Both the position numbers and the translations under genes were made by a program. This document shows positions 16,764-25,232 of a stretch of DNA of 64,000 nucleotides, piece by piece. The notes beneath the pieces were generated by a model. It was given only the letters and a program-made list of their open reading frames with translations. It made no database searches and was not told where the DNA came from. Origin of the DNA: Myxococcales bacterium (GTDB taxonomy: Bacteria > UBA10199 > 2-02-FULL-44-16 > JAAZCA01). Position 1 is the first letter of the stretch, and each line of letters begins with the position of its first letter. The stretch lies in assembly GCA_012513515.1 (NCBI GenBank), contig JAAZCA010000003.1:9904-73903 (forward strand). The letters are read 5' to 3'.

Positions 16764-16955
16764 CTATAAACCAAGGAGCCTACAAAACACTCTAGGATAT
16801 TCCCTGCAAATCAAGACCTGATATTTGACTTCCGGATACGGCCGGTCACAGAAACGCGCCAACCTCTCCTCCAGAGGAACCCCGTCAAAACCACGGGGAA
16901 TATAATAGCGATTAATGACGTTCTTTCGAGTTTCTTCAACGACTCCTGTAAAAAG
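16764..16955 (-). pseudogene. Open frame directly after the cyclophilin stop; possible gene remnant
   Basis: In the same frame as the cyclophilin gene, right after its TAG, 63 further codons run to another TAG at 16764-16766. The translation has a protein-like composition (NVINRYYIPRGFDGVPLEER, then RFCDRPYPEVKYQ) but no start codon and no family I recognise. It could be the tail of a decayed gene, a read-through extension, or chance. In another frame, TTG 16936 with AGGAG ahead of it opens a 42-codon ORF. Confidence 0.3.
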
Positions 16956-17576
16956 CTATTCGGCTCTAACTTCGATGGTCTCTATCACATCTCCCATCCT
17001 GATCGCATCGACAATATCCTGCCCCTCCCTCACCTTGCCGAACACCGTGTACTGGCCATCGAGGAAAGGGGTGGGTTCCAAGGTTATATAGAACTGAGAT
17101 CCGCTCGAACGCCTCTCGGGATTCACCTCATCGCCCGTGCGCGCCCAAGCCAGTGCCCCTTTCACATGTTTGTGAACCGGATTTATCTCCGCAGGAATCG
17201 TATAGCCGGGACCACCCGCACCCGTGCCGGTTGGGTCTCCGCCCTGGACGACGAATTCAGGAACAACCCTGTGGAAAGTCAGGCCGTCGTAAAATTTTCC
17301 ATCGGCGAGATATTTGAAGTTGGTCACCGAAAGCGGAGCTTCCTTCGGAAACAGATCGCACACTATCTCGCCCTTGTTCGTCTTTATAAGTGCGATGTAG
17401 TTTTTATCTGCTTCCACTGTAGAAACTTTGGGTTCCACCCATGTCGTACCACTGGCCATCAATTCCTCCTTCTGCTGGTTATCCAATTGTTTTGTCTCAT
17501 CGGCTGGAGCTTGTTTCCCTTTGCAACCCGCGAAGAGAAGGACCGCGGCCATGAGAACTAATAAAGTTTGTTTCAT
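16956..17576 (-). CDS. Cyclophilin-type peptidyl-prolyl isomerase, lipoprotein
   Basis: 206 residues starting MKQTLLVLMAAVLLFAGCKG, a lipobox with Cys18, so it is membrane-anchored in the periplasm. The cyclophilin domain fills residues 60-206, with FHRVVPEFVVQGGDPTGTG, the short GSQFYITLEP and FGKV blocks; the catalytic Arg is in FHRV. The linker after the Cys is charged (KQAPADETKQ). It is the third prolyl isomerase of the window. It is transcribed alone, convergent with mrcA. Confidence 0.92.
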   Translation of the reverse strand: MKQTLLVLMAAVLLFAGCKGKQAPADETKQLDNQQKEELMASGTTWVEPKVSTVEADKNYIALIKTNKGEIVCDLFPKEAPLSVTNFKYLADGKFYDGLTFHRVVPEFVVQGGDPTGTGAGGPGYTIPAEINPVHKHVKGALAWARTGDEVNPERRSSGSQFYITLEPTPFLDGQYTVFGKVREGQDIVDAIRMGDVIETIEVRAE

Positions 17577-17777
17577 AGCATCTCCTTTTTATAATGCCGG
17601 TTGTACAACATAGTGCGACTGAAGACACTTGAGTCATACCTACATTTGCCACGACAAAACAAGGAAGATTTTTTACATTATCGGGGGACACAAACGGCCG
17701 TGACTGGTGAGGGCTGTCATCCCTTGTGCGACTGTATCTTGATTTGTACAATTTAGCGCTTCAGGGACACAAAAAAA
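17577..17777. repeat. Intergenic region with a short repeat relic
   Basis: No gene. At 17690-17720 the words GCCGTGACTGGTGAGGGCTGTCATCCC echo the minus-strand form of the dispersed repeat (CCAGTCACGG, GGGATGACA), so this is a worn copy. No convincing terminator for the rnf operon was seen. Confidence 0.4.
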
Positions 17778-18392
17778 TCAATCGACAGCTTTTTTGATCT
17801 TTTCCACCGCATCGTTAACCGCGCTGCACACTGCCCGCGATGATATCGTAGCCCCTGTTATTGCCTCTATAACCCCGCCATCCTTGTTGACCGCTACAGG
17901 CGCCTGCTGCTCGTCGAACTGGGTCTGAAACCATGGCCTCAGTCCGCCTTCATCAGGACTAGTACCGGTAATCACGGTTCCCCAAGTCCTTTTAGAATCG
18001 AGCGCCTCTACCTTATCGCCAAGCCCTGGAGTTTCCTTCTGGTACAAAACCTTGACCCCCTTGATCACGAAATTGAGATCAACCCCTACCATAACCTGTA
18101 GTACGCTGGAATAACCTGAAGCGGCTCCGGTCGCTACATATCCAATTGCATATCCACCCTTCTTCGCAATCCTGAAGGAAAACTTCTCGCCGCCAATATC
18201 CTTTGTGACCTCCTCAAAGGAATCGGCATCCGGTATCACGATCTTTAAGGCCTCCTCAACGAGCGCCTTTTGCATCGCATCCTTCTTCGGCTTTGTGACC
18301 GAATAAAGTGCCGCAAGACTCGCAGCCGAGATAAGCGCCACGATTAGAAGCACGATCGGGAATTTCAACCACTCAGGCATCTTTTGAGACAT
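17778..18392 (-). CDS. rnfG: Rnf complex subunit RnfG (covalent FMN, electron transport)
   Basis: Single-span protein with its flavin domain on the outer face of the membrane. ATG 18392 is preferred over 18407; it overlaps rnfD by 20 bases. TM at about residues 10-30 (FPIVLLIVALISAASLAALY). The FMN-attachment motif is TGATISS near the C-terminus (consensus (S/T)GAT-(S/T)), with the Thr carrying FMN through a phosphoester made by ApbE. It is the last gene of the operon. The Rnf complex couples ferredoxin:NAD+ electron transfer to Na+ or H+ movement. Confidence 0.93.
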   Translation of the reverse strand: MSQKMPEWLKFPIVLLIVALISAASLAALYSVTKPKKDAMQKALVEEALKIVIPDADSFEEVTKDIGGEKFSFRIAKKGGYAIGYVATGAASGYSSVLQVMVGVDLNFVIKGVKVLYQKETPGLGDKVEALDSKRTWGTVITGTSPDEGGLRPWFQTQFDEQQAPVAVNKDGGVIEAITGATISSRAVCSAVNDAVEKIKKAVD

Positions 18393-19440
18393 GACCTTTG
18401 ACTCCAAAGAAACGCGGGACGGTGAGTCTGTCTATCACCCACACCGCTGTGTTCATTATGAGTATCGAATAGCAAACCCCTTCCGGATATCCACCGTAGA
18501 GGCGTATCAGCGCAACTAAAATTCCGCACCCGACTCCAAAAATCGTCTGCCCCTTCCCTGTAAGGGGGCTTGTGACCATATCGGTAGCCATAAAAAAAGC
18601 GCCGAGCATCAGCCCGCCGGAGAACGCCTCCGCAGTTGATATTCTTACCAGATCTAACCACCCTCCTTGCAAAACGACGTCCTTCCACAGGAATATCGTT
18701 CCACCAGCGCCATCCGAAACAGGAAGAAACACGGTAAATATCATGACTGTGGCTATATAGCTGAGCGGCAGGCGCCAGTTCACATATCCTTTTACGATCA
18801 GAAAAATTCCGCCTGCGATAAGCGCAAGAGCGGAGGTCTCTCCGATAGAGCCGGGGATCCTTCCGATGAAAAGATCCATCAGCGAGTAGTGCGAAAAAAT
18901 CGTAAGCGGCGCTTCTTTCAAAATGGCGCACGGAGTCGCCTTGGTTACCGCGTCGACCGTTATATTTCCAAATAAATAGTTGGAAAGTATCGGCCACTTC
19001 GTCATCACGATCTGCCCGGAGTAGGCGGCCAGAAGAAATGCGCGTCCGGCGAGCGCCGGATTCCATATGTTGAATCCAAGCCCGCCAAAAGCCTGTTTGG
19101 CTATCGCTATGGCAAATACGCTGCCGATCACCGGAAGATACAAGGGAACATTCGGCGGCAGAGTGAATGCTAGAAGAAGGCCGGTGAGCGCCGCAGAGCC
19201 GTCGGAGACGGTGACGGGAACGCCCCTAAAACGCTGTATTGCGGCCTCGCACAGTACGGCGGAAATCATGGAGACCGCAACGACCATGAGCGCGTAATAA
19301 CCGAAATATATGGCGGCGACTATCAGCGCTGGAACAAGCGCGATAATGACGCTCCACATGATCCGCTGTATGCTGTCCTTGGTCGCCACATGCGGCGCGG
19401 GACCTACCACCAATTTGCCATCAAAAAGTTGTTCAGACAT
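18373..19440 (-). CDS. rnfD: Rnf complex subunit RnfD
   Basis: Integral membrane subunit, 355 residues, about ten hydrophobic spans, with the sequence of the NqrB/RnfD family (LVVGPAPHVATKDSIQRIMW at the N-terminus, FGGLGFNIWNPALAGRAFL). The FMN-binding segment reads DAVTKATPCAILKEA, where most RnfD proteins have (S/T)GATP: the Thr is kept and the Gly is Lys. It lies between rnfC (25 bases) and rnfG (overlap). Confidence 0.93.
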   Translation of the reverse strand: MSEQLFDGKLVVGPAPHVATKDSIQRIMWSVIIALVPALIVAAIYFGYYALMVVAVSMISAVLCEAAIQRFRGVPVTVSDGSAALTGLLLAFTLPPNVPLYLPVIGSVFAIAIAKQAFGGLGFNIWNPALAGRAFLLAAYSGQIVMTKWPILSNYLFGNITVDAVTKATPCAILKEAPLTIFSHYSLMDLFIGRIPGSIGETSALALIAGGIFLIVKGYVNWRLPLSYIATVMIFTVFLPVSDGAGGTIFLWKDVVLQGGWLDLVRISTAEAFSGGLMLGAFFMATDMVTSPLTGKGQTIFGVGCGILVALIRLYGGYPEGVCYSILIMNTAVWVIDRLTVPRFFGVKGHVSKDA

Positions 19441-19465
19441 ATTTCGAACTCCCGCTGAAAAAGAG

Positions 19466-20803
19466 TCATTTTTTCTTCGACTGTTCAGACTTCCACGCCA
19501 TGTATTCGGCCTTTGCCCTCTTTATATAGTGGACGAGGCTTCTATGCGACGGGCAAGCGAAGGTGCACGTCCCACACTCCACGCAGTCGAGCACATGGAG
19601 ATGCTCATATTTTTCCACCTGCCCCGCCTCTATCGCAGCCACCATTTCAGCCGCCATGCCGTGCAGAGGACAAACCTCTATGCACTTTCCGCACCTGATG
19701 CACGGGCCTGGGCGATGAAGCACAGTTTTATTGAACGCTAGAATGCCGCTCGTTCCCTTGACGACTGGGATATCTGCCGATGGAAGCGCAATTCCCATCA
19801 TCGGCCCGCCCATCACGAGTTTTTTTGTCTTTCTATCGACCCCCTGTCGAAGCAGAAGATCGGCGACCGATGTCCCAATCGGCACGACCAGGTTTGCGGG
19901 TTTTTCCACCCCCTCCCCCGTGACGGTGACGGCGCGTTCAATAAGGGGTTTTCCTTCACAGACCGCTTCGTAGACCGCAAGCGCCGTACCTACATTCTGA
20001 ACAACGACTCCGACATCGAATGGAAGTTTCCCCGGAGAGACTTCCCTGCCGAGCAGAGCCTCTATTAGTTGCTTTTCCGCCCCCTGTGGGTATTTCACCT
20101 TCAGCATCTCGGCGGTGATGCCGCTATCGGACCAGACCGCGTCGCGCATCTTCTCGAACGCGTCGGGCTTGTTTGCCTCCACTCCTATTATCGCTTTTTC
20201 AACCCCGAGCGCCTTCATCATGATTCGAAGCCCAATGGCTACCGCCTTGGTCCTATCTATCATGACTCTGTAATCGCAGGTCATGTAGGGCTCGCACTCT
20301 ACGCCATTGAGAATCAGCACATCGATGGGTTTGTCTTCGGGCGGAGAGAGTTTGACATGAGTCGGGAACGCCGCACCGCCGAGGCCGACAACTCCGCAAT
20401 TCTTTATTATCTCCTTGATCTCTTCTCCGTCGAGGCTCTGCCACTCGCGTTTTTCAAGAATGCCATCCAGCCACTCCTCCTGACCGTCCGCCTCTATAAC
20501 TATATGATCGCAGACCTTCCCGCTGACGATAGCACGCTGAACTATCGCAGAAACCTCACCTGAAGTAGGTGCGTGAACCGGGACCGACACATAACCGGAG
20601 GCCTCCGCAAGCACTTGTCCCTTCTTTACCAGATCGCCCACCGAGACGATGCTCTTCGCAGGCGATCCGATATGCTGCAAGACCGGCAGAATCAAAGTCT
20701 TCGGCATCGCGATTTTTTCGAGCGCCACGTCTTTCGACAGATGTTTCATTTCAGGTGGATAAACGCCGCCATGTGAAAATGTCTTCATATTTTTCCGATC
20801 CAT
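19466..20803 (-). CDS. rnfC: Rnf complex subunit RnfC (NADH/Fe-S, FMN)
   Basis: 445-residue peripheral subunit on the cytoplasmic side. It has the NuoF-like nucleotide/FMN region with GVVGLGGAAFPTHVKLSP and ILNGVECEPYMTCD, then an SLBB-like part and two [4Fe-4S] motifs, CIRCGKCIEVCP and CVECGTCTFACP, near the C-terminus. The basic tail (KRAKAEYMAWKSEQSKKK) is short; E. coli RsxC has a long repeat tail there. It is the site where NAD(H) exchanges electrons with the complex. Confidence 0.95.
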   Translation of the reverse strand: MDRKNMKTFSHGGVYPPEMKHLSKDVALEKIAMPKTLILPVLQHIGSPAKSIVSVGDLVKKGQVLAEASGYVSVPVHAPTSGEVSAIVQRAIVSGKVCDHIVIEADGQEEWLDGILEKREWQSLDGEEIKEIIKNCGVVGLGGAAFPTHVKLSPPEDKPIDVLILNGVECEPYMTCDYRVMIDRTKAVAIGLRIMMKALGVEKAIIGVEANKPDAFEKMRDAVWSDSGITAEMLKVKYPQGAEKQLIEALLGREVSPGKLPFDVGVVVQNVGTALAVYEAVCEGKPLIERAVTVTGEGVEKPANLVVPIGTSVADLLLRQGVDRKTKKLVMGGPMMGIALPSADIPVVKGTSGILAFNKTVLHRPGPCIRCGKCIEVCPLHGMAAEMVAAIEAGQVEKYEHLHVLDCVECGTCTFACPSHRSLVHYIKRAKAEYMAWKSEQSKKK

Positions 20804-20822
20804 TTTGCAAAGAGAGGGGCGA

Positions 20823-21662
20823 TCACTGCTGCGCCTGAGCCTCTTTGGACTTTTTCACCGGCCACAGGCCGGCTGCCTTTCTAACTTCCCTCTGGCTGAA
20901 TATCGCACCGGTCGGACACTCCTTCGCGCAGATGCCGCACGATACGCACTTTTCATAATCTATGACCGCCAGGTTATTGACGACGTGAATCGCGTCGAAC
21001 TTGCATGAAGTTTCGCACTTCTTGCATCCGATGCATCCAGCCTTGCAATATCTGCGGACTAATTTTCCAGACTCGCAGTTAACACACCCTACGTGAACGA
21101 GCTTTGCAACCGGTAAAGTTTTGAAGAGGCGTTTGGGGCACACGGCGACGCACTTTCCGCATGCGGTGCATTTCGATTCGTCTACCACAGGAAAACCGTC
21201 AACCATGTGAATAGCGTCGAAGGAACAGGCTGCCGCACAGTCGCCGTAGCCGATGCAGCCGACGCTGCATTCCTTTGGGCCGCCATGAATGAGGTTTGCT
21301 GCCGCGCAGGTTTTTATTCCATCATATTCGAATCTGTCCTGCACATCCCTGCCATGGCACATCATGACAGCGACATCCTTCTCAACGGTTTTGGCCTCGA
21401 CCCCCATGATGTCGGCGACCAGATGGGCGACGGCCTCTCCGCCGGGTATGCACCCCGTGATCTCCGCGCTTCCATGAACTATCGCCTTGGCAAAGGACGA
21501 GCACCCCGCAAGTCCGCAGGCACCGCAGTTGGCGCCGGGCAGGACGTGCTCCACGCTAACGACCCTCGGATCCACATAAACCTTAAAGACTCTCGACGCG
21601 ATGAAGAGCCCTACCCCAAACAGCAGGCCCAACGAACATAGTATTATGATTGCTGGCAACAT
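20823..21662 (-). CDS. rnfB: Rnf complex subunit RnfB (ferredoxin-type Fe-S)
   Basis: 279 residues: one N-terminal TM (IIILCSLGLLFGVGLFIA), the RnfB-specific cluster CGACGLAGC, and a long C-terminal polyferredoxin region. The latter has CSVGCIGYGDC...C, CTACGKCVAVCP, CKAGCIGCKKCETSC and CVSCGICAKECP motifs. That is several more clusters than the E. coli type (about 190 residues) and is like the long RnfB of anaerobes that take electrons from ferredoxin. Position: third in the operon, 20 bases before rnfC. Confidence 0.94.
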   Translation of the reverse strand: MLPAIIILCSLGLLFGVGLFIASRVFKVYVDPRVVSVEHVLPGANCGACGLAGCSSFAKAIVHGSAEITGCIPGGEAVAHLVADIMGVEAKTVEKDVAVMMCHGRDVQDRFEYDGIKTCAAANLIHGGPKECSVGCIGYGDCAAACSFDAIHMVDGFPVVDESKCTACGKCVAVCPKRLFKTLPVAKLVHVGCVNCESGKLVRRYCKAGCIGCKKCETSCKFDAIHVVNNLAVIDYEKCVSCGICAKECPTGAIFSQREVRKAAGLWPVKKSKEAQAQQ

Positions 21663-21720
21663 AACGCCTCACACAAAAGTTTTCAGAAAAATTCAGAAAC
21701 GTGCTTCACAATTTTTATCG

Positions 21721-22374
21721 TCACTTCACCAGCCCGGCAAATCCCATGAACGCAAGCGACATGAGTCCCGTACATATGAATGCGATCGGCGCCCCCTTCA
21801 TCGCTTCGGGGAGCTGAACATTGTCCAGCTTTTCGCGGATTCCGCTCATCAGCAGTATTACAAGGAGAAAGCCTACTCCTCCGCCAAAGCCCTGAATCGT
21901 CGTCCTGAAAAAGCTATCCCCCGCGTTCTGAAGCATCCCGAAATCGCTGATATTTAGAAGCGCCACGCCAAGCACCGCACAGTTTGTAGTGATGAGGGGA
22001 AGATATATTCCAAGCGCCTCGTACAGAGGGGGAAGCGCCTTCATCAGAAACATCTCTACCAACTGAACCAATGTGGCGATGACGAGGATGAAAACTATCG
22101 TAGTAAGGTAGGTGTAATCAAAATCGATCGGCGTCTTTCCGGCTCCCATAAATGAGAAAAATATATTTTCAGCAGAGGGGGCGAGCAGGTAGCGATAGAC
22201 GACCCATGAAACCGCCGATGCCATCGTCATGACGAAGATGACCGCTCCCCCCATTCCCAGCGCAGATTTTATCTGTTTGGACACTCCTATGAAGGGGCAA
22301 AGGCCGAGAAATTTCGCCAATACGAAATTATTTATGAGTACTATCGAAATAAAGAGCATGAAATATGACTGCAT
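21721..22374 (-). CDS. rnfA: Rnf complex subunit RnfA
   Basis: 217-residue membrane subunit with six predicted spans, of the RnfA/NqrE family (NNFVLAKFLGLCPFIGVSK at the N-terminus, with the conserved Cys of the intramembrane Fe-S site; LITTNCAVLGVAL as the second half-site). With RnfE it forms the antiporter-like pair that holds an Fe-S cluster in the membrane. The gene is 58 bases ahead of rnfB. Confidence 0.95.
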   Translation of the reverse strand: MQSYFMLFISIVLINNFVLAKFLGLCPFIGVSKQIKSALGMGGAVIFVMTMASAVSWVVYRYLLAPSAENIFFSFMGAGKTPIDFDYTYLTTIVFILVIATLVQLVEMFLMKALPPLYEALGIYLPLITTNCAVLGVALLNISDFGMLQNAGDSFFRTTIQGFGGGVGFLLVILLMSGIREKLDNVQLPEAMKGAPIAFICTGLMSLAFMGFAGLVK

Positions 22375-22392
22375 ATCCTCTCCGTTTTAAAA

Positions 22393-23007
22393 TCAGACTG
22401 GTCTTGTCCGTTTATTCGCCCTTCTGTAATTCATCCACGCCATGATAAGGCCTATTACGACGAAGGCGCCTGGGGCCATGACCATCACGGCAGCAGGCTT
22501 GAAAAAAGCTTCGTTGGTGAAATACGAGCTTATCGTGATCCCCCAGATTTTACCGGAGCCCAAGACCTCGCGTATGAAGGCTATCAGCATCAGGGAAAGG
22601 GTAAACCCCAGCCCCATTCCCATCCCATCGAAGATGGATGGAAGTACGCCGTTTTTGGAGGCGAAGGCCTCGGCCCGACCGAGGATGATGCAATTGACGA
22701 CTATCAGAGGGATGAAAATTCCAAGCGACTGGTTGAGCGCAGGCAGATACGCACCCATCACCATTTCAACGACAGTGACGAAGGTCGCGATAACGACTAT
22801 GAAGCAGGGGATTCTGATCTTGGAAGGGAAGAATTTTCCAAAGATGGAGATCATGGCGTTGGAGCAGACAAGGACGAATGTCGCAGCTAGCCCCATTCCA
22901 ACGGCGTTTTGAAGCGAAACCGAAACGGCGAGGGATGGGCACAGTCCAAGCATAAGGATGAAAATAGGATTCTCCTTGAAAAGGCCCTTGGTCATCTCTT
23001 TTAGCAT
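22393..23007 (-). CDS. rnfE: Rnf complex subunit RnfE
   Basis: About 204 residues from ATG 23007, which has AGGAG before it. The frame is open back to 23106, but that part runs into repeat DNA and lacks a ribosome site. It is an RnfE/NqrD family protein with ENPIFILMLGLCPSLAVS (Cys half-site) and LIVVNCIILGRAEAFA. It is first in the operon, so the order here is E-A-B-C-D-G. Its leader borders a copy of the dispersed repeat. Confidence 0.93.
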   Translation of the reverse strand: MLKEMTKGLFKENPIFILMLGLCPSLAVSVSLQNAVGMGLAATFVLVCSNAMISIFGKFFPSKIRIPCFIVVIATFVTVVEMVMGAYLPALNQSLGIFIPLIVVNCIILGRAEAFASKNGVLPSIFDGMGMGLGFTLSLMLIAFIREVLGSGKIWGITISSYFTNEAFFKPAAVMVMAPGAFVVIGLIMAWMNYRRANKRTRPV

Positions 23008-23092
23008 GGTATCTCCTGCGGAATCGAAAAGATGCGCCCTTATACAAAAAGACTCAAGGATATCAATAAGAAAAGGGGGGTGAGGGGATGGC

Positions 23093-23220
23093 GACCTTTT
23101 CGTCATTCGGGGATGACACCATGAATGTCATTCCCGCGGCACTAAGCCGCCGCTATTGCGCGGGGTTCCGACCGCTCACCAGTCACGAGTCACCAGTCAT
23201 AAGTCACGGTTGTTGCGGGA
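23093..23220 (+). repeat. Dispersed intergenic repeat, copy B
   Basis: The segment 23104-23210 matches copy A (12284-12395). 23093-23118 is identical to the reverse complement of 16607-16632 and 23202-23220 to that of 16660-16678. It contains the hairpin around GCGGCACTAAGCCGCCGC and four 7-base units (CNAGTCA-type) at 23176-23206. It lies just upstream of the rnf operon, so its hairpin could affect rnf expression. Confidence 0.8.
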
Positions 23221-23542
23221 GGGGGTAGAATCCTGATCCCTGATCTTTGATCAGCATTTTGTAAGACTAACTTATATTCGAAAATAATCGTTATTAAGAT
23301 CAGAATCAGGATTAAGATGAAGATGAAGATTTTGTGTTCCGTCCCGAAGGTCTATCGTGGCACCCTCCCCGTCGGAAGGCTGCAGGCGCTGGGAGGCAAG
23401 ATCCTCACAATATTCAGGGTTTGTTGAACGGATGCAGACGTCATTTCCCATGGGGATCTCCTGATAACGACAGCTCAGAACCCCCGACAAGATGGGGCTC
23501 ACCCCGCACTCCCTCATGGGCAATTTGGTGAAATTGTTGTGC
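23221..23542. other. Intergenic region, no supported gene
   Basis: About 320 bases between the rnf promoter region and the terminator of the next minus-strand gene. Short open frames exist on both strands (for example 23272-23544 minus) but have no ribosome site or family resemblance. A purine-rich run (AAGATGAAGATGAAGATT, 23314-23331) is seen. The region may hold decayed sequence. Confidence 0.4.
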
Positions 23543-23570
23543 AAAAACTTTCGGCCGTTTTACAGGCCGG
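23543..23570 (-). terminator. Rho-independent terminator overlapping the end of the minus-strand gene
   Basis: Stem CGGCC/GGCCG (23565-23569 with 23552-23556 on the minus strand), 8-base loop, then AAAG and five T (AAAAA at 23543-23547 on plus). The stem includes the last codons and stop of the gene ending at 23560. Confidence 0.7.
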
Positions 23571-25083
23571 ATTCAGAGCGCAGTATCTCCATGAAGGGAA
23601 CCCCACGGGAACCGTTGCTCGAAGCAAAAAGGACCGGATCATATTTTCCAATCGCAGCTACCGCCCTTTCAGAAATGCCCTTTCTGCGCTCAGCTGGAAC
23701 CCCCATAAAATCAAGATACAGTCCGATTTCTTCCAACAGTTCCGGCGACCCCAAGGTGACATAGTTTTTACGATAGAGTTCCTCTAGGAACTCTTTTTTG
23801 CGGCTATCTGACCAGGTTTCTCCGATATCCGCAAACTTTTCGACCATGGCCTGGTACTGCCATGCGAGGCTCCTCATCTCCAGATATTTTTCGGCGGTCT
23901 CCTTGTCTACCTTCAGCAGTGCGTTCATAGGATTTGGCTCAGCCGACATCACAGCCCGAATTTTAGCCTCTAGGCGCCAAATATTTTCGATCGCAAGAAG
24001 GTCGATTCTTCTATCCGTGAAGTTTCCCCAAGCCAGATCCTTCACGCTGCGAAAGCGCTTCGAATAGTGTTCGATCAGCGGTACGTAGCGTGCAAACTCC
24101 TTGGCAAGCGCCTCGTTATACCCAAAGCGGTCATGGTTGGAGACCGGATTTGGAAGGTAATATACCGCCCTGAAATGGGCGTCTTTTTCGAGTTCTGGAG
24201 GGGGTTCGAATCTTCCTCGCTTCATCTCTATCGAGGACATTGCACGAGCTGCGGGGACTATTTTATATCCGCAGAATTCACCGTAGCACCCCTTCTGGAA
24301 GACCGTCCCTGCGATGAGATTCAAGGCGCCATGAACGCCGGGATTAATTCCTCTAAAGATTTTTGGAAACGAACCTCCCGCCGACGTGACGAAATTCCCA
24401 GCGGAAGTTTCCATCAAGGAGAGATAATCGACCTCCGGCGCACGCCTGAGCCCCGACTCGAAGGCATGGACATGCGCCCCTCCGAGGTCTCTCGGTATGC
24501 GCGACGGCCTTTTGATTGCGGGAAGTGCCGGGGTATAAATTCCGAATGTGGTGAGGCCGAAGCGAGGGGCCTCGTTCCCTGATGACAAACCCATGCCGAC
24601 ATCATTCGCAGCATCTCCCTTATTCACGAATATCAAAGCACTGCCGAAGAGACCGCCCCCCTGCGAATCAAACCTGAAATCGCGAGTGAGATAATATGCG
24701 ATCTCTTCATCATGGACATACCTGTCCTTGAACCCATCGCCGTAAAAATTGGACATAACGACGTGATAACAATTCGGCCCGGGAACAGAAGCATCCCTTC
24801 CCAACTTCTCACGCATATAGGTCGGCATATATTCGCTGACATCGTAGAAGCGCAGCCCCGAAGGAAGCGCCGCGGGAAGATCCTTTGCCTCAAAGGCCTT
24901 GTACTGCGATGACCGAAAAAGGACTTTGAGTATCTCAGCATCCATCGACGGAGGAACTCTGGGATCGAGGCCGACAAAAAATGGTGCGGTTCCGATATTC
25001 GGATAACAAAACGCGTAATTGATGGCGCTTCCGGCAAACTGAAGAGCTCCAGAAGCTGAATTGTAGGATATCATAGAGGACAT
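23560..25083 (-). CDS. Large protein of unknown function, possible papain/NlpC-fold hydrolase
   Basis: 507 residues from ATG 25083, chosen because GGAGG stands seven bases before it. I see no classical signal peptide, but the N-terminus is weakly hydrophobic. Two segments look like a cysteine-hydrolase pair: GPNCYHVVM (about residues 108-116), followed by an E-x-x-x-YL helix, and later GGAHVHAFESG (about 200-210), then SLMETSAGNFVTSAGG. Putative NlpC/P60-like proteins of predatory deltaproteobacteria share the GPNC...EVHAF layout, as I recall it; that comparison is from memory. The C-terminal third is charged and helical (KVDKETAEKYLEMRSLAWQY). It is transcribed alone. Confidence 0.6.
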   Translation of the reverse strand: MSSMISYNSASGALQFAGSAINYAFCYPNIGTAPFFVGLDPRVPPSMDAEILKVLFRSSQYKAFEAKDLPAALPSGLRFYDVSEYMPTYMREKLGRDASVPGPNCYHVVMSNFYGDGFKDRYVHDEEIAYYLTRDFRFDSQGGGLFGSALIFVNKGDAANDVGMGLSSGNEAPRFGLTTFGIYTPALPAIKRPSRIPRDLGGAHVHAFESGLRRAPEVDYLSLMETSAGNFVTSAGGSFPKIFRGINPGVHGALNLIAGTVFQKGCYGEFCGYKIVPAARAMSSIEMKRGRFEPPPELEKDAHFRAVYYLPNPVSNHDRFGYNEALAKEFARYVPLIEHYSKRFRSVKDLAWGNFTDRRIDLLAIENIWRLEAKIRAVMSAEPNPMNALLKVDKETAEKYLEMRSLAWQYQAMVEKFADIGETWSDSRKKEFLEELYRKNYVTLGSPELLEEIGLYLDFMGVPAERRKGISERAVAAIGKYDPVLFASSNGSRGVPFMEILRSESGL

Positions 25084-25135
25084 TTTTAACCTCCCTCGCA
25101 ATTGTGATGAACAGGCGGGAGGCTAGCATCAGGCG

Positions 25136-25232
25136 TCGGATAATTCAACTGCTTAGCTAAAAATTATTGATATATAATTATAATTATTTAGATATAATTA
25201 TCTGACTATAAATATTAATTATAATTAATGCC
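25136..25232. promoter_or_regulatory. Very AT-rich island
   Basis: Nearly pure A/T from about 25152 to 25230, with nested palindromes such as ATAATTATAATTAT and ATTAATTATAATTAAT. It covers the last codons of the minus-strand transporter and the space before the 23560-25083 gene, whose promoter it probably contains (several minus-strand TATAAT-like words). Confidence 0.5.

Noticed and set aside
23272-23544. 90-codon minus-strand frame next to repeat copy B
   Set aside because: No ribosome site or recognisable sequence, and it runs through the terminator of the neighbouring gene.
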